A DNA stretch of 64,000 bases from assembly GCA_024230295.1 (NCBI GenBank), contig JAAERN010000147.1:62001-126000 (forward strand), given 5' to 3'. The position numbers and the translations under genes are program-made. Under the pieces are notes generated by a model. It ran no database searches, was not told where the DNA came from, and saw only the letters and a list, made by a program, of their open reading frames with translations. Shown piece by piece: positions 26,428 to 35,618 of this stretch; the first letter of the stretch is position 1; every line of letters starts with the position of its first letter. Source of the DNA: Planctomycetota bacterium. GTDB lineage: Bacteria > Planctomycetota > Phycisphaerae > Phycisphaerales > SM1A02.

Positions 26428-28228
26428 ACGCCACGCACTCATGCTTCGCTGGGGAGCACCGACCGCAGTGTTGACGGTTGGGGCGGCTGTCGCAGTGGTG
26501 CTCTTGACGCAACGCGGCGATCCAATGGCCCCCGGCGAAGATGGTTCGATCGACGGGTTGACCTCGGTGCTCTCGAGAGAGACCACCAGCGATATGGTCA
26601 CAATTTCACTGGTTGATGAGACAGGCGGCTCGGGCATCGAGTTCAAACACTTTCCCGATACGCGGCGATCGGTGTTGCCTGAGGACATGGGCTCCGGCGC
26701 GGCGTGGGGCGACTACGACGACGACGGTGACCAGGATCTCTTTCTTGTCAACTTTGCCGCGTCCATTCTGGAGCCTCTTCCCTTAGAGCCCGGCGCGGGC
26801 TCGTCGCGTCTGTATCGAAACGATGGTGCGGGCAACTTTGTCGATGTGACTGAGAAAGCAGGGCTTGCAAAACCGATTCGTGGAAACGGTGCAGCTTGGG
26901 CCGACTTTGACGGAGATGACGATCTGGATCTGTACATCACGGCTTGGGGCGAGAATCGACTGTACCGAAACGATGACGGTGCGTTTGTGGACATTGCATC
27001 TGAGGCAGGTGTGGATGATGGCGGATTCGGAACGGGAATCGCCTGGTTCGACGCGGACAGCGACGGGTGGATTGATCTGTATGTGTGCAACTATGTCGAT
27101 TTCGAGTATCGCGAAGATGATCTGGCCCGCCGAGAGAAACAGTACGGGGCCGAGGTGCCCTTTACGCTCAATCCGTCTTCATACAAATCGCAGCCCAATC
27201 GGCTCTATCGCAACAACGGGGATGGCACGTTTTCGGATATTGCGGAGGCGTCCGGCGTCGATGACAAGACAGGCAGAAGCCTCGGCGCCGCGCCGTTCGA
27301 CTTTGACCTCGATGGAGACATCGACCTTTACGTTGCCAATGATGTATCCGCCAACGGAGTCTTTTTGAATCAGGGCGATGGAACCTTCAAGGATATTGGC
27401 GCGTCTTCGTTGGCGGCTGACTACCGCGGAGCGATGGGCATGGCCGTTGGTGACATGGACCAAGACGACGACTTCGACTTGTTTGTTACGCACTGGATTG
27501 CGCAGGAAAATGCGGCGTTCGAGAACATGCACTCGGAGAACTGGAAGGACAAGGAGGGCAACCGTCGAATGTTCTTCATGGACAGCGCCGAGATGCTCGG
27601 TCTTGGTCAGGTATCGCTGAAGATGGTCGGATGGTCGACGGGGTTTGCCGACTTTGACAACGATGGCCTCGACGACCTGTGGGTTGTCAACGGCCACACG
27701 TTGGAAGACGAAGCCGATGCCACCAAGCTTCGCCCCCAGCGCATGCAACTCTTCCGGCAGATTTCCGATGAAGGTTTCTTCGATCTTGGAGAGGCCGCCA
27801 GTAAGTCGATCGCGGTTCCTCTTGTTGGCCGCGGCGGCGCCTCGGCAGATTTCAACGGTGACGGCCTTGTCGATCTTCTTGCCGTCGAGTGTGGGGGGAG
27901 GCCTCGGCTTCTTCGCAACGCGTCGGCATCGCCGGGCAACCATCTTGTCGTTCAGTTGCGGCAGCCCGGCCCAAATACGCGGGCGTTGGGGGCGATCGTC
28001 CGAGTGACCACGCCCGCGGGAACTCAAATGCGGCAGGTTGGCGGGCAGGCGGCCTACCTCTCCCAGGACATGCTCGACCCCCTGTTTGGCCTTGGCGAAG
28101 CGGATCGAGCTTCCATCGAGGTGGTATGGCCGGATGGGCTGATATCTGAGGAATCCGACATGCCGGCGGGATCGTCGGTCCAGTTTCGACGCACTGAAGA
28201 GGGCAAAATCAGCGTCGATCACCACTGA
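26405..28228 (+). CDS. CRTAC1/ASPIC-UnbV protein with FG-GAP repeats
   Basis: A 607-residue exported or membrane-tethered protein with an N-terminal hydrophobic segment (residues 17-35). A series of FG-GAP/VCBS calcium-binding blades follows: WGDYDDDGDQDLFLVN, WADFDGDDDLDLYITAWG, FDLDGDIDLYVAND and FADFDNDGLDDLWVVNGH. The last 120 residues are the ASPIC/UnbV domain (NHLVVQLRQPG, LGAIVRVTT, SIEVVWPDG). Its start lies inside the end of the cytochrome gene, so the two are made together. CRTAC1 proteins often sit beside multiheme cytochromes in planctomycetes; their job is not established. Confidence 0.87.
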   Translation: MSKRGFNKRHALMLRWGAPTAVLTVGAAVAVVLLTQRGDPMAPGEDGSIDGLTSVLSRETTSDMVTISLVDETGGSGIEFKHFPDTRRSVLPEDMGSGAAWGDYDDDGDQDLFLVNFAASILEPLPLEPGAGSSRLYRNDGAGNFVDVTEKAGLAKPIRGNGAAWADFDGDDDLDLYITAWGENRLYRNDDGAFVDIASEAGVDDGGFGTGIAWFDADSDGWIDLYVCNYVDFEYREDDLARREKQYGAEVPFTLNPSSYKSQPNRLYRNNGDGTFSDIAEASGVDDKTGRSLGAAPFDFDLDGDIDLYVANDVSANGVFLNQGDGTFKDIGASSLAADYRGAMGMAVGDMDQDDDFDLFVTHWIAQENAAFENMHSENWKDKEGNRRMFFMDSAEMLGLGQVSLKMVGWSTGFADFDNDGLDDLWVVNGHTLEDEADATKLRPQRMQLFRQISDEGFFDLGEAASKSIAVPLVGRGGASADFNGDGLVDLLAVECGGRPRLLRNASASPGNHLVVQLRQPGPNTRALGAIVRVTTPAGTQMRQVGGQAAYLSQDMLDPLFGLGEADRASIEVVWPDGLISEESDMPAGSSVQFRRTEEGKISVDHH

Positions 28229-28295
28229 GCCCACAAAGTCACGGTTCTAATTCTGCAACATCAGCGCAATTGGGTTCGCGCCTGTATACTTGACT

Positions 28296-28317
28296 ACCAC
28301 CTCCGATTGTCGGTGGT
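28296..28317. promoter_or_regulatory. Inverted repeat downstream of a TATACT box, before the Rrf2 gene
   Basis: ACCACC ... TCGGTGGT, with a CCGA/TCGG inner part, lies six bases after TATACT (28285-28290), a likely -10. A dyad at the transcription start of a regulator gene suggests autoregulation. The right arm is close to the GAGGG Shine-Dalgarno. Confidence 0.4.
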
Positions 28318-28333
28318 TGAGGGATGGCACCAC

Positions 28334-28792
28334 ATGCTTTCAGCGACTTCTGAATATGCGCTTCGAATGATGATTCTTCTGACTGAGGCGGATGGCATGC
28401 CGACTACGTGTGCCAAACTCAGTGAAGTCGGGCGGATTCCGCCGCAGTACGCCTCCAAGGTGCTCAATCTGCTCAGGCGGGCTGCCATGGTGAAGGGGCA
28501 GCGGGGTCGCTACGGCGGCTTTGTCATTGGGTGTGACTCATCCAATACGACGCTCTTGGATATCGTCAATGTGATCGAACCACTGCAGCGTATCGAAGGG
28601 TGTCCGCTTGGACGGTCGGAGCATTCGCACCAACTGTGTCCACTGCACTCGCAGATTGATACGGCGATCGCCCAGTTGGAGGCGGCACTGGCGCAACTCA
28701 CGCTGCGACAGTTGGTGGAGGAGAGCGACTCGGCGGTGCTGTGTCAGGACGCGTCCATCGCCAACCTGACTGTTAGCGCTCAGACGACCTGA
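28334..28792 (+). CDS. Rrf2 family transcriptional regulator
   Basis: A 152-residue winged-helix regulator with the Rrf2 N-terminus (MLSATSEYALRMMILL), the recognition helix region PPQYASKVLNLLRRAAMV and the wing RGRYGGFVIG. After the dimerisation helix come GCPLG (Cys90) and QLCPLHSQ (Cys102, His105). IscR and NsrR use three Cys for an iron-sulfur cluster; here only two lie in that region, with Cys67 nearby. It may sense Fe-S, redox or nitric oxide state. GAGGG about ten bases upstream supports the start. It lies between the heme operon and tryptophanase and may control either. Confidence 0.85.
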   Translation: MLSATSEYALRMMILLTEADGMPTTCAKLSEVGRIPPQYASKVLNLLRRAAMVKGQRGRYGGFVIGCDSSNTTLLDIVNVIEPLQRIEGCPLGRSEHSHQLCPLHSQIDTAIAQLEAALAQLTLRQLVEESDSAVLCQDASIANLTVSAQTT

Positions 28793-28853
28793 CGCGAACC
28801 TGTTTCAAAGTGGGGGTCTCGGGTACAGTGCGTGGTCTCTGGAGACACGCCAC

Positions 28854-30233
28854 ATGGTCGATGACCGCACGTTCGAAACCATCATCGAGCCCTTTCGCAT
28901 CAAGACTGTGGAGCCGCTTCGGCGTACGACAAGAGCGCGGCGAGAAACTGCGCTCCGAGAGGCGGGCTGGAATCTATTCTCGGTTCACGGCGAGGATGTG
29001 CTGATCGATCTACTGACGGATTCGGGGACCGGGGCGCTCTCGGCGCGGCAGTGGGGCATGATGATGCAGGGCGACGAAACGTACGCCGGTGCCGATTCGT
29101 TCTATCGATTCGAGGCTGCCGTGAAGGACATCACCGGTCTCGATCATGTCATTCCGACCCATCAGGGTCGAGCCGCCGAGCGCATTCTCTTTCGCGCGAT
29201 GGTGAATCCAGGTGATCTGGTTATCAACAACACGCACTTCGATACGACGCGAGCAAATGTCGAGTATCGCGAGGGCGTCGCGATGGACATTCCGTGCCGC
29301 GAGGCGGCGGATCAGGACGATCATCCATTCAAGGGCAACATAGATCTAGAGCAACTCGAAGAGGTGCTCTCGGGCAATCCCGGTCGGGTTCCGCTCGTCA
29401 TGATCACCGTGACCAACAATTCGGGCGGCGGGCAGCCTGTGAGCCTCGGCAATATCCGGGCCGCGCGAGCAATCTGTGATCGACACAAGGTGCCACTCTT
29501 CCTGGATGCATGTCGATTTGCCGAGAATGCCTGGTTTATTCACTTGCGAGAGGAAGGTCAGCAGGATCGAACGCCAATCGAGATCGCGCGTGAGATGTTC
29601 TCGCTCGTCGACGGCGCCACCATGAGCGCTAAGAAGGACGGCATGGCGAACATCGGCGGGTTCCTGGCGCTGAACGATATGGATGTTGTTGTGCAGTGCC
29701 GCAACATGCTCATCTTGACCGAGGGCTTTCCAACGTATGGGGGACTTGCCGGATACGACCTTGAGGCGGTCGCGGTGGGGCTCTACGAGGCGCTCGAAGA
29801 GGACTACCTTCGGTATCGCATCCGGAGCATCGCCTACCTCGCAGATCGCTTGGCGGAAGTTGGTATTCCCATGATTACGCCCCCGGGGGGACACGCGCTG
29901 TATTTGGACGCTGGGAAGATGCTTCCGCACATTCCATGGAACGAGTACCCAGGATGGTCGCTGGCGGTCGCAATCTATCTTGAGGGCGGCATCCGTGGCT
30001 GCGAGATTGGATCGGTCATGTTCGGGCAGCAGCCCGACGGCACCGAGCAGGCCGCTCCGCGAGAACTTGTTCGACTGGCCTTTCCGCGGCGGGTATACAC
30101 GCAGAGCCACGTCGACTACGTAGCGGAGGTATTGCTGCGGGTCTACGCCAACCGAGACCAACTCCGAGGCATGAAAATGCTCGACTCGCCGCCTGTGCTC
30201 CGGCACTTCACCGCCCGCCTTGAGCCCATCTGA
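28854..30233 (+). CDS. tnaA: Tryptophanase (tryptophan indole-lyase)
   Basis: A 459-residue PLP beta-eliminating lyase, normal length for the family. It opens EPFRIKTVEPLRRTTRA and continues IDLLTDSGTGA, PTHQGRAAE, FDTTRANVEY, NNSGGGQPVS and MSAKKDG, which holds the PLP lysine (260 or 261). Tyrosine phenol-lyase has an Arg in the segment SMERG where tryptophanase has EIGS; here it is CEIGSVMFG, so tryptophanase is favoured. It splits Trp to indole, pyruvate and ammonia. GGAGA lies about nine bases upstream. No tnaC leader or tnaB permease was seen. Confidence 0.88.
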   Translation: MVDDRTFETIIEPFRIKTVEPLRRTTRARRETALREAGWNLFSVHGEDVLIDLLTDSGTGALSARQWGMMMQGDETYAGADSFYRFEAAVKDITGLDHVIPTHQGRAAERILFRAMVNPGDLVINNTHFDTTRANVEYREGVAMDIPCREAADQDDHPFKGNIDLEQLEEVLSGNPGRVPLVMITVTNNSGGGQPVSLGNIRAARAICDRHKVPLFLDACRFAENAWFIHLREEGQQDRTPIEIAREMFSLVDGATMSAKKDGMANIGGFLALNDMDVVVQCRNMLILTEGFPTYGGLAGYDLEAVAVGLYEALEEDYLRYRIRSIAYLADRLAEVGIPMITPPGGHALYLDAGKMLPHIPWNEYPGWSLAVAIYLEGGIRGCEIGSVMFGQQPDGTEQAAPRELVRLAFPRRVYTQSHVDYVAEVLLRVYANRDQLRGMKMLDSPPVLRHFTARLEPI

Positions 30234-30351
30234 TCTCCGAACAGACCAGACGCAGCAGGGAAAGATTCTGCGATTCTGAGGGAGAAGCGCCTGAAGGTGG
30301 TGGACTTTAGCGCACCCGATACACTTCACACCTCAAACAGGAACTCTCTTC

Positions 30352-32241
30352 ATGCAGTGTGTTATGTGTGTCGTTGCTCTTTGTGCCGGGCTCAATGTCG
30401 AACACCAGCGCCTCGATGTCTCGATCGATCCAGCGACGGGCCTCGTTGAAGGTGCTACCGCGATCACAGTGCGTAAGGGAGGCAACCTACAGTATGAACT
30501 CAATCCTGCCGCTCGCATTCACCGTGTTCATGTGAATGGCGCCGAACGAAAGCCATCCAGCAGCGGCGTTGTGAAGGATATTCCCGCCGGCGCATCGGTT
30601 GAAATGTTCTGGTCTGGCACCTTCCGGGAGGATGTCGAGGCCGGAGAGAAGGTTGGACAGATCCACAACTTCTCGGTTAACGCGCACGCTGGTGAAGACG
30701 GCATATTTCTCTCCGATGGCAGCAACTGGTATCCGCAGCCGGTTGATGAGAAGGGCATCACGCAACTTCGCGAGATGGAGATCACAATCAAGCCGATCGA
30801 AGGCTGGACCGTCGTCGCATCGGGCAATCCTGCATCATCGTGTGGCCTGGAGACACCTTGTTGGTCGTACGACACACCGCGACCTGTGGACGGCATGGCC
30901 GTTGTCGGCAATCGACATCTTGTTTCAGGCCGCGTCGTTGAGACCGACTATGGCCCAGTCGAAGTGACGGTCCATCTACCGGAGGAGCACGCGGACAAGG
31001 CGGCCTACTACCTGGACGCAGCGGGGGATTACTTGGAGATGTACACGCCGCTCGTTGGGGCGTACCCGTACCAGCGTTTCGCCATCATCGAGAACTTCTT
31101 CTCATCGGGATTTGCGTTTCCGGGGTTCACGGTGCTCGGCCCGCGCGTTGTCGGCATGGCGCCTCGCTCGCTCAAGCCTGGCTACCTCGATCATGAAATG
31201 CTGCACTCGTGGTGGGGGAACGGCGTGTACGTCGATCCCGAAGACGGCAACTGGTGCGAGGCGTTGACGAGCTACTGCACGAATTACGGGCGCCGCGCGC
31301 TTGAGGATGGCCCAGACGCGGCGCGTACCTATCGGCGTGGACTGCTCAACAAGGTCTCGCTCGATCCTGCACTCGATAACGGTCCTCTCGGTGACTTCGG
31401 TAGCGCTGACCCTTCAGGCGGTGGCCCCGACCGGTTCGTCGGCTACGACAAGGGAGCCTTTGTGTTCATGATGTTGGAAGATGTGCTGGATGATGGCCCC
31501 GGCCCGGAGTCCCACGCCGACAGCGCGATTTGGCAGGCGCTTCGCTCCTTGACGCGGATGCACCAGGGTGAGCGAATTGGCTGGGACGAGATTCAACACG
31601 CCGCCGAAAGTGTCTACAGCGATAGGCCGGATGGTTGGCTTGACCCGTTCTTCGACACGTGGGTTCGATCGCATACTGTTCCAATGACTACCGCAACACT
31701 CACGGCCAAGCCGCCGCAGTCGCTGGAAGCCGTTCGAAGCGATGACGGTGTCTGGATTGAGATTGATCCCGAGTGCCGCTACTACCGCGTCTTGCCACAC
31801 GAACAAACAAGTCCGACGATCGCTGGCACACTTGGCAGTGGCGCATCGGTGCAGGTCGATGAGCCGATGCCGACGGCGGAGGATGTGACTGCGTGGATGG
31901 CCGAGGTCAAGCCGGGTGAGAGTGTTCTCCTTATCGGGCCCGAGTCGATCGCAGCTCATGCAGACCAGATTGCCCGCGCAGATGACACGATTGTGATCGA
32001 AGACGGCGCCTTTACCGTGGCAGGGAAGCGATGGGACAAGCCAGGCCAGTCATTCCTGCACACGATGCACGATCCCGATCAGCAGGGCCGGTACATCACG
32101 GTCTTTTACAGCAACGGCGAAGCTGGATGGGATCGGCTGCGGTACATCTGGTACTACGGCAAGGACACGACAGTCGTGTGGGATGGCGACGAGACGGTCC
32201 TCCGCCGCGCGCACGAGCCGGATGCGAGATTGCCGCTCTGA
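30352..32241 (+). CDS. Exported M1-like zinc metallopeptidase
   Basis: A 629-residue protein with a short signal sequence (MQCVMCVVALCAG). The zinc site is LDHEMLHSWWGNG, an HEXXH motif. A downstream Glu in NWCEALTSY, 17 residues on, takes the place of the third ligand (normally 18 in M1). An N-terminal beta domain precedes it (LDVSIDPATGLVEG). The C-terminal 200 residues have no clear family. It probably cleaves peptides in the periplasm or outside. AGGAA lies before the ATG. It stands alone between tryptophanase and the CotH gene. Confidence 0.78.
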   Translation: MQCVMCVVALCAGLNVEHQRLDVSIDPATGLVEGATAITVRKGGNLQYELNPAARIHRVHVNGAERKPSSSGVVKDIPAGASVEMFWSGTFREDVEAGEKVGQIHNFSVNAHAGEDGIFLSDGSNWYPQPVDEKGITQLREMEITIKPIEGWTVVASGNPASSCGLETPCWSYDTPRPVDGMAVVGNRHLVSGRVVETDYGPVEVTVHLPEEHADKAAYYLDAAGDYLEMYTPLVGAYPYQRFAIIENFFSSGFAFPGFTVLGPRVVGMAPRSLKPGYLDHEMLHSWWGNGVYVDPEDGNWCEALTSYCTNYGRRALEDGPDAARTYRRGLLNKVSLDPALDNGPLGDFGSADPSGGGPDRFVGYDKGAFVFMMLEDVLDDGPGPESHADSAIWQALRSLTRMHQGERIGWDEIQHAAESVYSDRPDGWLDPFFDTWVRSHTVPMTTATLTAKPPQSLEAVRSDDGVWIEIDPECRYYRVLPHEQTSPTIAGTLGSGASVQVDEPMPTAEDVTAWMAEVKPGESVLLIGPESIAAHADQIARADDTIVIEDGAFTVAGKRWDKPGQSFLHTMHDPDQQGRYITVFYSNGEAGWDRLRYIWYYGKDTTVVWDGDETVLRRAHEPDARLPL

Positions 32242-32311
32242 TTGAGTTCTGGCTGCTTTGTAATCAGCACCTACGAGGCAAACTGCAGTTTTGTCGATCA
32301 GCATTCGCTTG

Positions 32312-32488
32312 GTGAATGAGAAACTTCATCATGCACTATGGTCGAATGGCAACGGCGTGCCCGCTCCGGCAGGCTGGATTGGTGGCGGGATGTGCGATGA
32401 GGGGACGTATCTCTGGAACGGAATGTCCATCTACTGCAACTGCGAGGCCTTTGGCTGCGATGGCGGGAATTGCACCTGCCTGCCGTGA
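32312..32488 (+). CDS. Possible small Cys-rich protein or gene remnant
   Basis: A GTG-started frame of 58 residues ending in YCNCEAFGCDGGNCTCLP, with six cysteines in 16 residues. There is no signal peptide and no Shine-Dalgarno. It could be a metal-binding peptide, or the end of a decayed exported protein. The rest of the 450-bp gap between the peptidase and CotH genes shows nothing else, apart from the CotH leader. Confidence 0.25.
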   Translation: MNEKLHHALWSNGNGVPAPAGWIGGGMCDEGTYLWNGMSIYCNCEAFGCDGGNCTCLP

Positions 32489-32687
32489 TCCCAGACCGCG
32501 AGGTCAGCCGAATCAGCGTTTGAGCGAAGTTACTACCGGGCCCCTTTGCCAAAGTGAGTAATAATCAGTTGTCTCGGGGGATTCCTCGCTTGACAATGGC
32601 CGTAGAAATGTCCGTGGCTTCTTGGTGGGGCCGCTGTGTTCTGGTGGTGTGAGGGATACCACGGGCCGATGTCCCGAGGAGAGATGC

Positions 32688-35495
32688 ATGCATCACATTT
32701 TTTGCCGCCTTTTACCTGCTGTTGCCGGTTTGATGATCGCCGCTTCCGCGGCCGCCGATCCTGGAGACGATTTCTTCGACGACTCAGTCGTTCAGGAGAT
32801 CCGGATCTGGTTCGATGACCCAGACTGGTTCAACACGCTCGAAGATTCGCACGCGAGCGACCCGGACGACCCCTACTTTTCCTGCCGGTTCGAGAGCGGC
32901 GACACCGTGATCGACCCCTGCGGCGTTCGGATGAAGGGCAACTCGTCCTTTAGCCTTCCCGTCAAGAAGTCGTTCAAATTCGACTTCGACGAGTACGATG
33001 AGGACAACCCCGATCTCAACTTCGATGGGCTCAAAAAACTCAACCTGAATAACTCATTCAAAGATCCCACGATGATGCGGGAGAAACTCTTTCACGAGTT
33101 CGTGTCGGCCTATGCCCCGGCTTGCCGAGTCGTCCATTGCCGGCTCTACATTAACGATGAGTACTGGGGCCTCTACTCTGCCGTAGAGCAGGTGAACAAG
33201 GACTTTGTGCAGCGCAACTTCGGGGATGGCGAAGACGGCAACCTCTACAAGTGCGAGTCAACTGGTGGGTCTGGCTTTGGTTCAAACCTCGCTTGGATCG
33301 ACAGTAATCCAGAATCGTACTGGAACACCTACGAATTGGAGACGAACGAGACCGACTGGGACTACAGCGGCTTAGTTGAGTTCATCGATTTGCTCAACAA
33401 CTCGTCGGTAGCCGATCGCCCGGCAGTACTCGAGCCTGTTGCAGATGTGGACGGAATGCTTCAAGCAATCGCGCTCAATTGTCTGTTTGTGAATCTCGAT
33501 GCCTACAACGGGTCGGCTCACAACTACTACGTGTATGACCGCGACGATACTGGTCTGTTCACGCACATCTTCTGGGATGCCAACGAGGCGTTCGGGACTT
33601 TCCGCATGGGCATGCCACCAAACGAAGACGCTCGCGAGATGGAGGCGATGTGGCTTCCTGCGGGATCTCCACCCAATGGATCCGAGCCTCGCCCGCTCAT
33701 GGAGCGGCTGTGGGAGGTTAATGATTATCGCCGCGCCTATCTGCGGCACCTCGCTCGCTTTCTGCGAGAGGGCTTTGATGTGGATTCGTTCGATCCCCGC
33801 ATCACGGAGATCGCCGACCTCATCCGTGCCGATGTGTACGCGGACGGCAACAAGCAGTACAGCAACAGCGACTTCGAGCAGAACCTCGATAGCGATGTTG
33901 GCGGCGGCGGCGGTCCTGGTGGGGGAACGATCTACGGCTTGACTTCGTTTGTGCAGGAGCGAGCCGCCTTCATGAATGCCCACTTGGACACCTTCTCCTC
34001 TCGCAGCGACCTGCAACTCAATGAACTCATGAGTGTCAACGTGGCAACTCTGGCCGATGAATATGGGGACTACGACCCATGGATTGAGATCTACAACCTC
34101 GGGCCTGGAATGGTTTTCTCAAGCAACGTCTATGTGTCTGATGATGTCGCGGCACCGAACAAGTGGCAGATTCCTGGCGAGTCGGTGGACGATGGCACGT
34201 TCTTGGTGCTTTGGATGGATGGAGAGGCCGGCGAAGGTCCGCTGCACTCAAACTTCGCACTCGACGCCGCCGGCGGCGAACTGTTCTTCTCGAAGCGAAC
34301 TGGCTCGACCTACCAACTCATCGATAGCGTGGCGTATCCCGCCTTGGGTGACGATGAGTCGTGGGGACGCAGCCACGAGGAAGAGTCGGAGTGGCAAATC
34401 AATGCTTCGGCGACTCCCGACGCCGCCAACGAGCGGGCGCTTCCGAATCTTGAGGGCGTGCTCTTCATCAACGAGTTTATGGCCGACAACGGAAGCACCA
34501 TTGCCGACGAGACCGGGGCGTTCGAAGACTGGATTGAACTTTACAACGCAAGTGAGGATCAACTCGATCTCGGCGGTCTGTACATGAGCGACGATCTGCT
34601 CGACCCGATGATGTGGATGATTCCAGACGGGACCACGATCGAGGCCGGTGGTTACCTGCTCATCTGGGCAGATTCCGATGCCGAAGATGGACCGCTGCAT
34701 GCTGACTTCAAGCTTGGCGCTGGTGGCGAAGAGATCGCTCTCTCTGCGAGCGATGGCGCTACGCTGATCGACTCGATCGTCTTCGGCGATCAAGCCGAAG
34801 ATGTCTCGATGGGGCGTATTCCCGATGGCGGCGACGATTGGCAGTACCTCTCAATGCCGACGCCGGAGGCCGCTAACGTGGCCAATCCCCCGGAGACCCC
34901 AGAGCTCTACGTCAACGAACTCATGGCCGACAACGATACGACCATCGCCGACGAGGCGGGCGAGTACGACGACTGGTTCGAGATCTACAACCCCGGTGAC
35001 GAAGACGTCGATCTTGGTGGACTGTTCATGACCGATGACCTCGCCGATCCCGGTGCGTGGCAGGCTCCCGACGGTCTCATTGTTCCTGCAGGCGGCTTCC
35101 TGCTGATTTGGGCCGACAACGACGCCGATCAGGGTGACAATCATGCGACCTTCAAGTTCGGCGCCGGTGGTGAGACCGTTGCGATCTATGCCACCGACGG
35201 CGTGACCATTATCGACACCTTCGACTTCGGCGTGCAGGAGATCGATGTGTCCTATGGGCGCACCACCGATGGCGGTGAGACGCTGGACTATCTCACCAGC
35301 GCAACGCCTGGTACCAGCAACGAAGGTGGTGACCCATGCACCGGTGATCTCAACGGCGATGGGTTCGTCGGTGTCGATGACTTGCTCGCGGTTATCGCTG
35401 CGTGGGGAACTGCGGACGGCGATGTGGACGGTGACGGCATGACCGGCGTCGACGACCTGCTGCTGCTGATCAGCGCGTTCGGAGAGTGTGGCTGA
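32688..35495 (+). CDS. Exported CotH kinase-like protein with three lamin-tail domains and dockerin-like tail
   Basis: A 935-residue protein with a signal peptide (VAGLMIAASAAADP). The CotH domain (about 30-440) has VRMKGNSSF, KKSFKFDFDEY, NNSFKDPTMMREKL and EYWGLYSAVEQVNKDF, as well as FWDANEAFGTF. CotH proteins of spore coats are atypical kinases that phosphorylate proteins; the role in planctomycetes is unknown. Three lamin-tail domains start near 442, 591 and 740 (NELMS, NEFMADN, NELMADN). A two-repeat dockerin-like tail closes with FGECG. GAGGAGA supports the start. A strong terminator follows. Confidence 0.85.
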   Translation: MHHIFCRLLPAVAGLMIAASAAADPGDDFFDDSVVQEIRIWFDDPDWFNTLEDSHASDPDDPYFSCRFESGDTVIDPCGVRMKGNSSFSLPVKKSFKFDFDEYDEDNPDLNFDGLKKLNLNNSFKDPTMMREKLFHEFVSAYAPACRVVHCRLYINDEYWGLYSAVEQVNKDFVQRNFGDGEDGNLYKCESTGGSGFGSNLAWIDSNPESYWNTYELETNETDWDYSGLVEFIDLLNNSSVADRPAVLEPVADVDGMLQAIALNCLFVNLDAYNGSAHNYYVYDRDDTGLFTHIFWDANEAFGTFRMGMPPNEDAREMEAMWLPAGSPPNGSEPRPLMERLWEVNDYRRAYLRHLARFLREGFDVDSFDPRITEIADLIRADVYADGNKQYSNSDFEQNLDSDVGGGGGPGGGTIYGLTSFVQERAAFMNAHLDTFSSRSDLQLNELMSVNVATLADEYGDYDPWIEIYNLGPGMVFSSNVYVSDDVAAPNKWQIPGESVDDGTFLVLWMDGEAGEGPLHSNFALDAAGGELFFSKRTGSTYQLIDSVAYPALGDDESWGRSHEEESEWQINASATPDAANERALPNLEGVLFINEFMADNGSTIADETGAFEDWIELYNASEDQLDLGGLYMSDDLLDPMMWMIPDGTTIEAGGYLLIWADSDAEDGPLHADFKLGAGGEEIALSASDGATLIDSIVFGDQAEDVSMGRIPDGGDDWQYLSMPTPEAANVANPPETPELYVNELMADNDTTIADEAGEYDDWFEIYNPGDEDVDLGGLFMTDDLADPGAWQAPDGLIVPAGGFLLIWADNDADQGDNHATFKFGAGGETVAIYATDGVTIIDTFDFGVQEIDVSYGRTTDGGETLDYLTSATPGTSNEGGDPCTGDLNGDGFVGVDDLLAVIAAWGTADGDVDGDGMTGVDDLLLLISAFGECG

Positions 35496-35525
35496 GTCCA
35501 TAGCGCTTAATAGGAGGCTTGTCGC

Positions 35526-35557
35526 AGCCCCGCCACCTTATGGTGGCGGGGCTGTTT
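35526..35557 (+). terminator. Rho-independent terminator of the CotH gene
   Basis: Perfect 12-bp GC-rich stem (AGCCCCGCCACC / GGTGGCGGGGCT) with a TTAT loop, then GTTTATT. It lies 30 bp after the stop and before the end of the convergent protease gene. Confidence 0.88.
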
Positions 35558-35618
35558 ATTGGGATCAGTCGCCGTACACTCGCCCCGATCGACCTGTTGC
35601 ACGGTCTGACGGGTACGG

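Noticed and set aside
27179-28234. 351-residue minus-strand frame opposite CRTAC1
   Set aside because: Antisense to FG-GAP and ASPIC blocks; Arg/Val-rich shadow with no family features.
29346-30329. 327-residue minus-strand frame opposite tryptophanase
   Set aside because: Antisense to conserved PLP-enzyme motifs.
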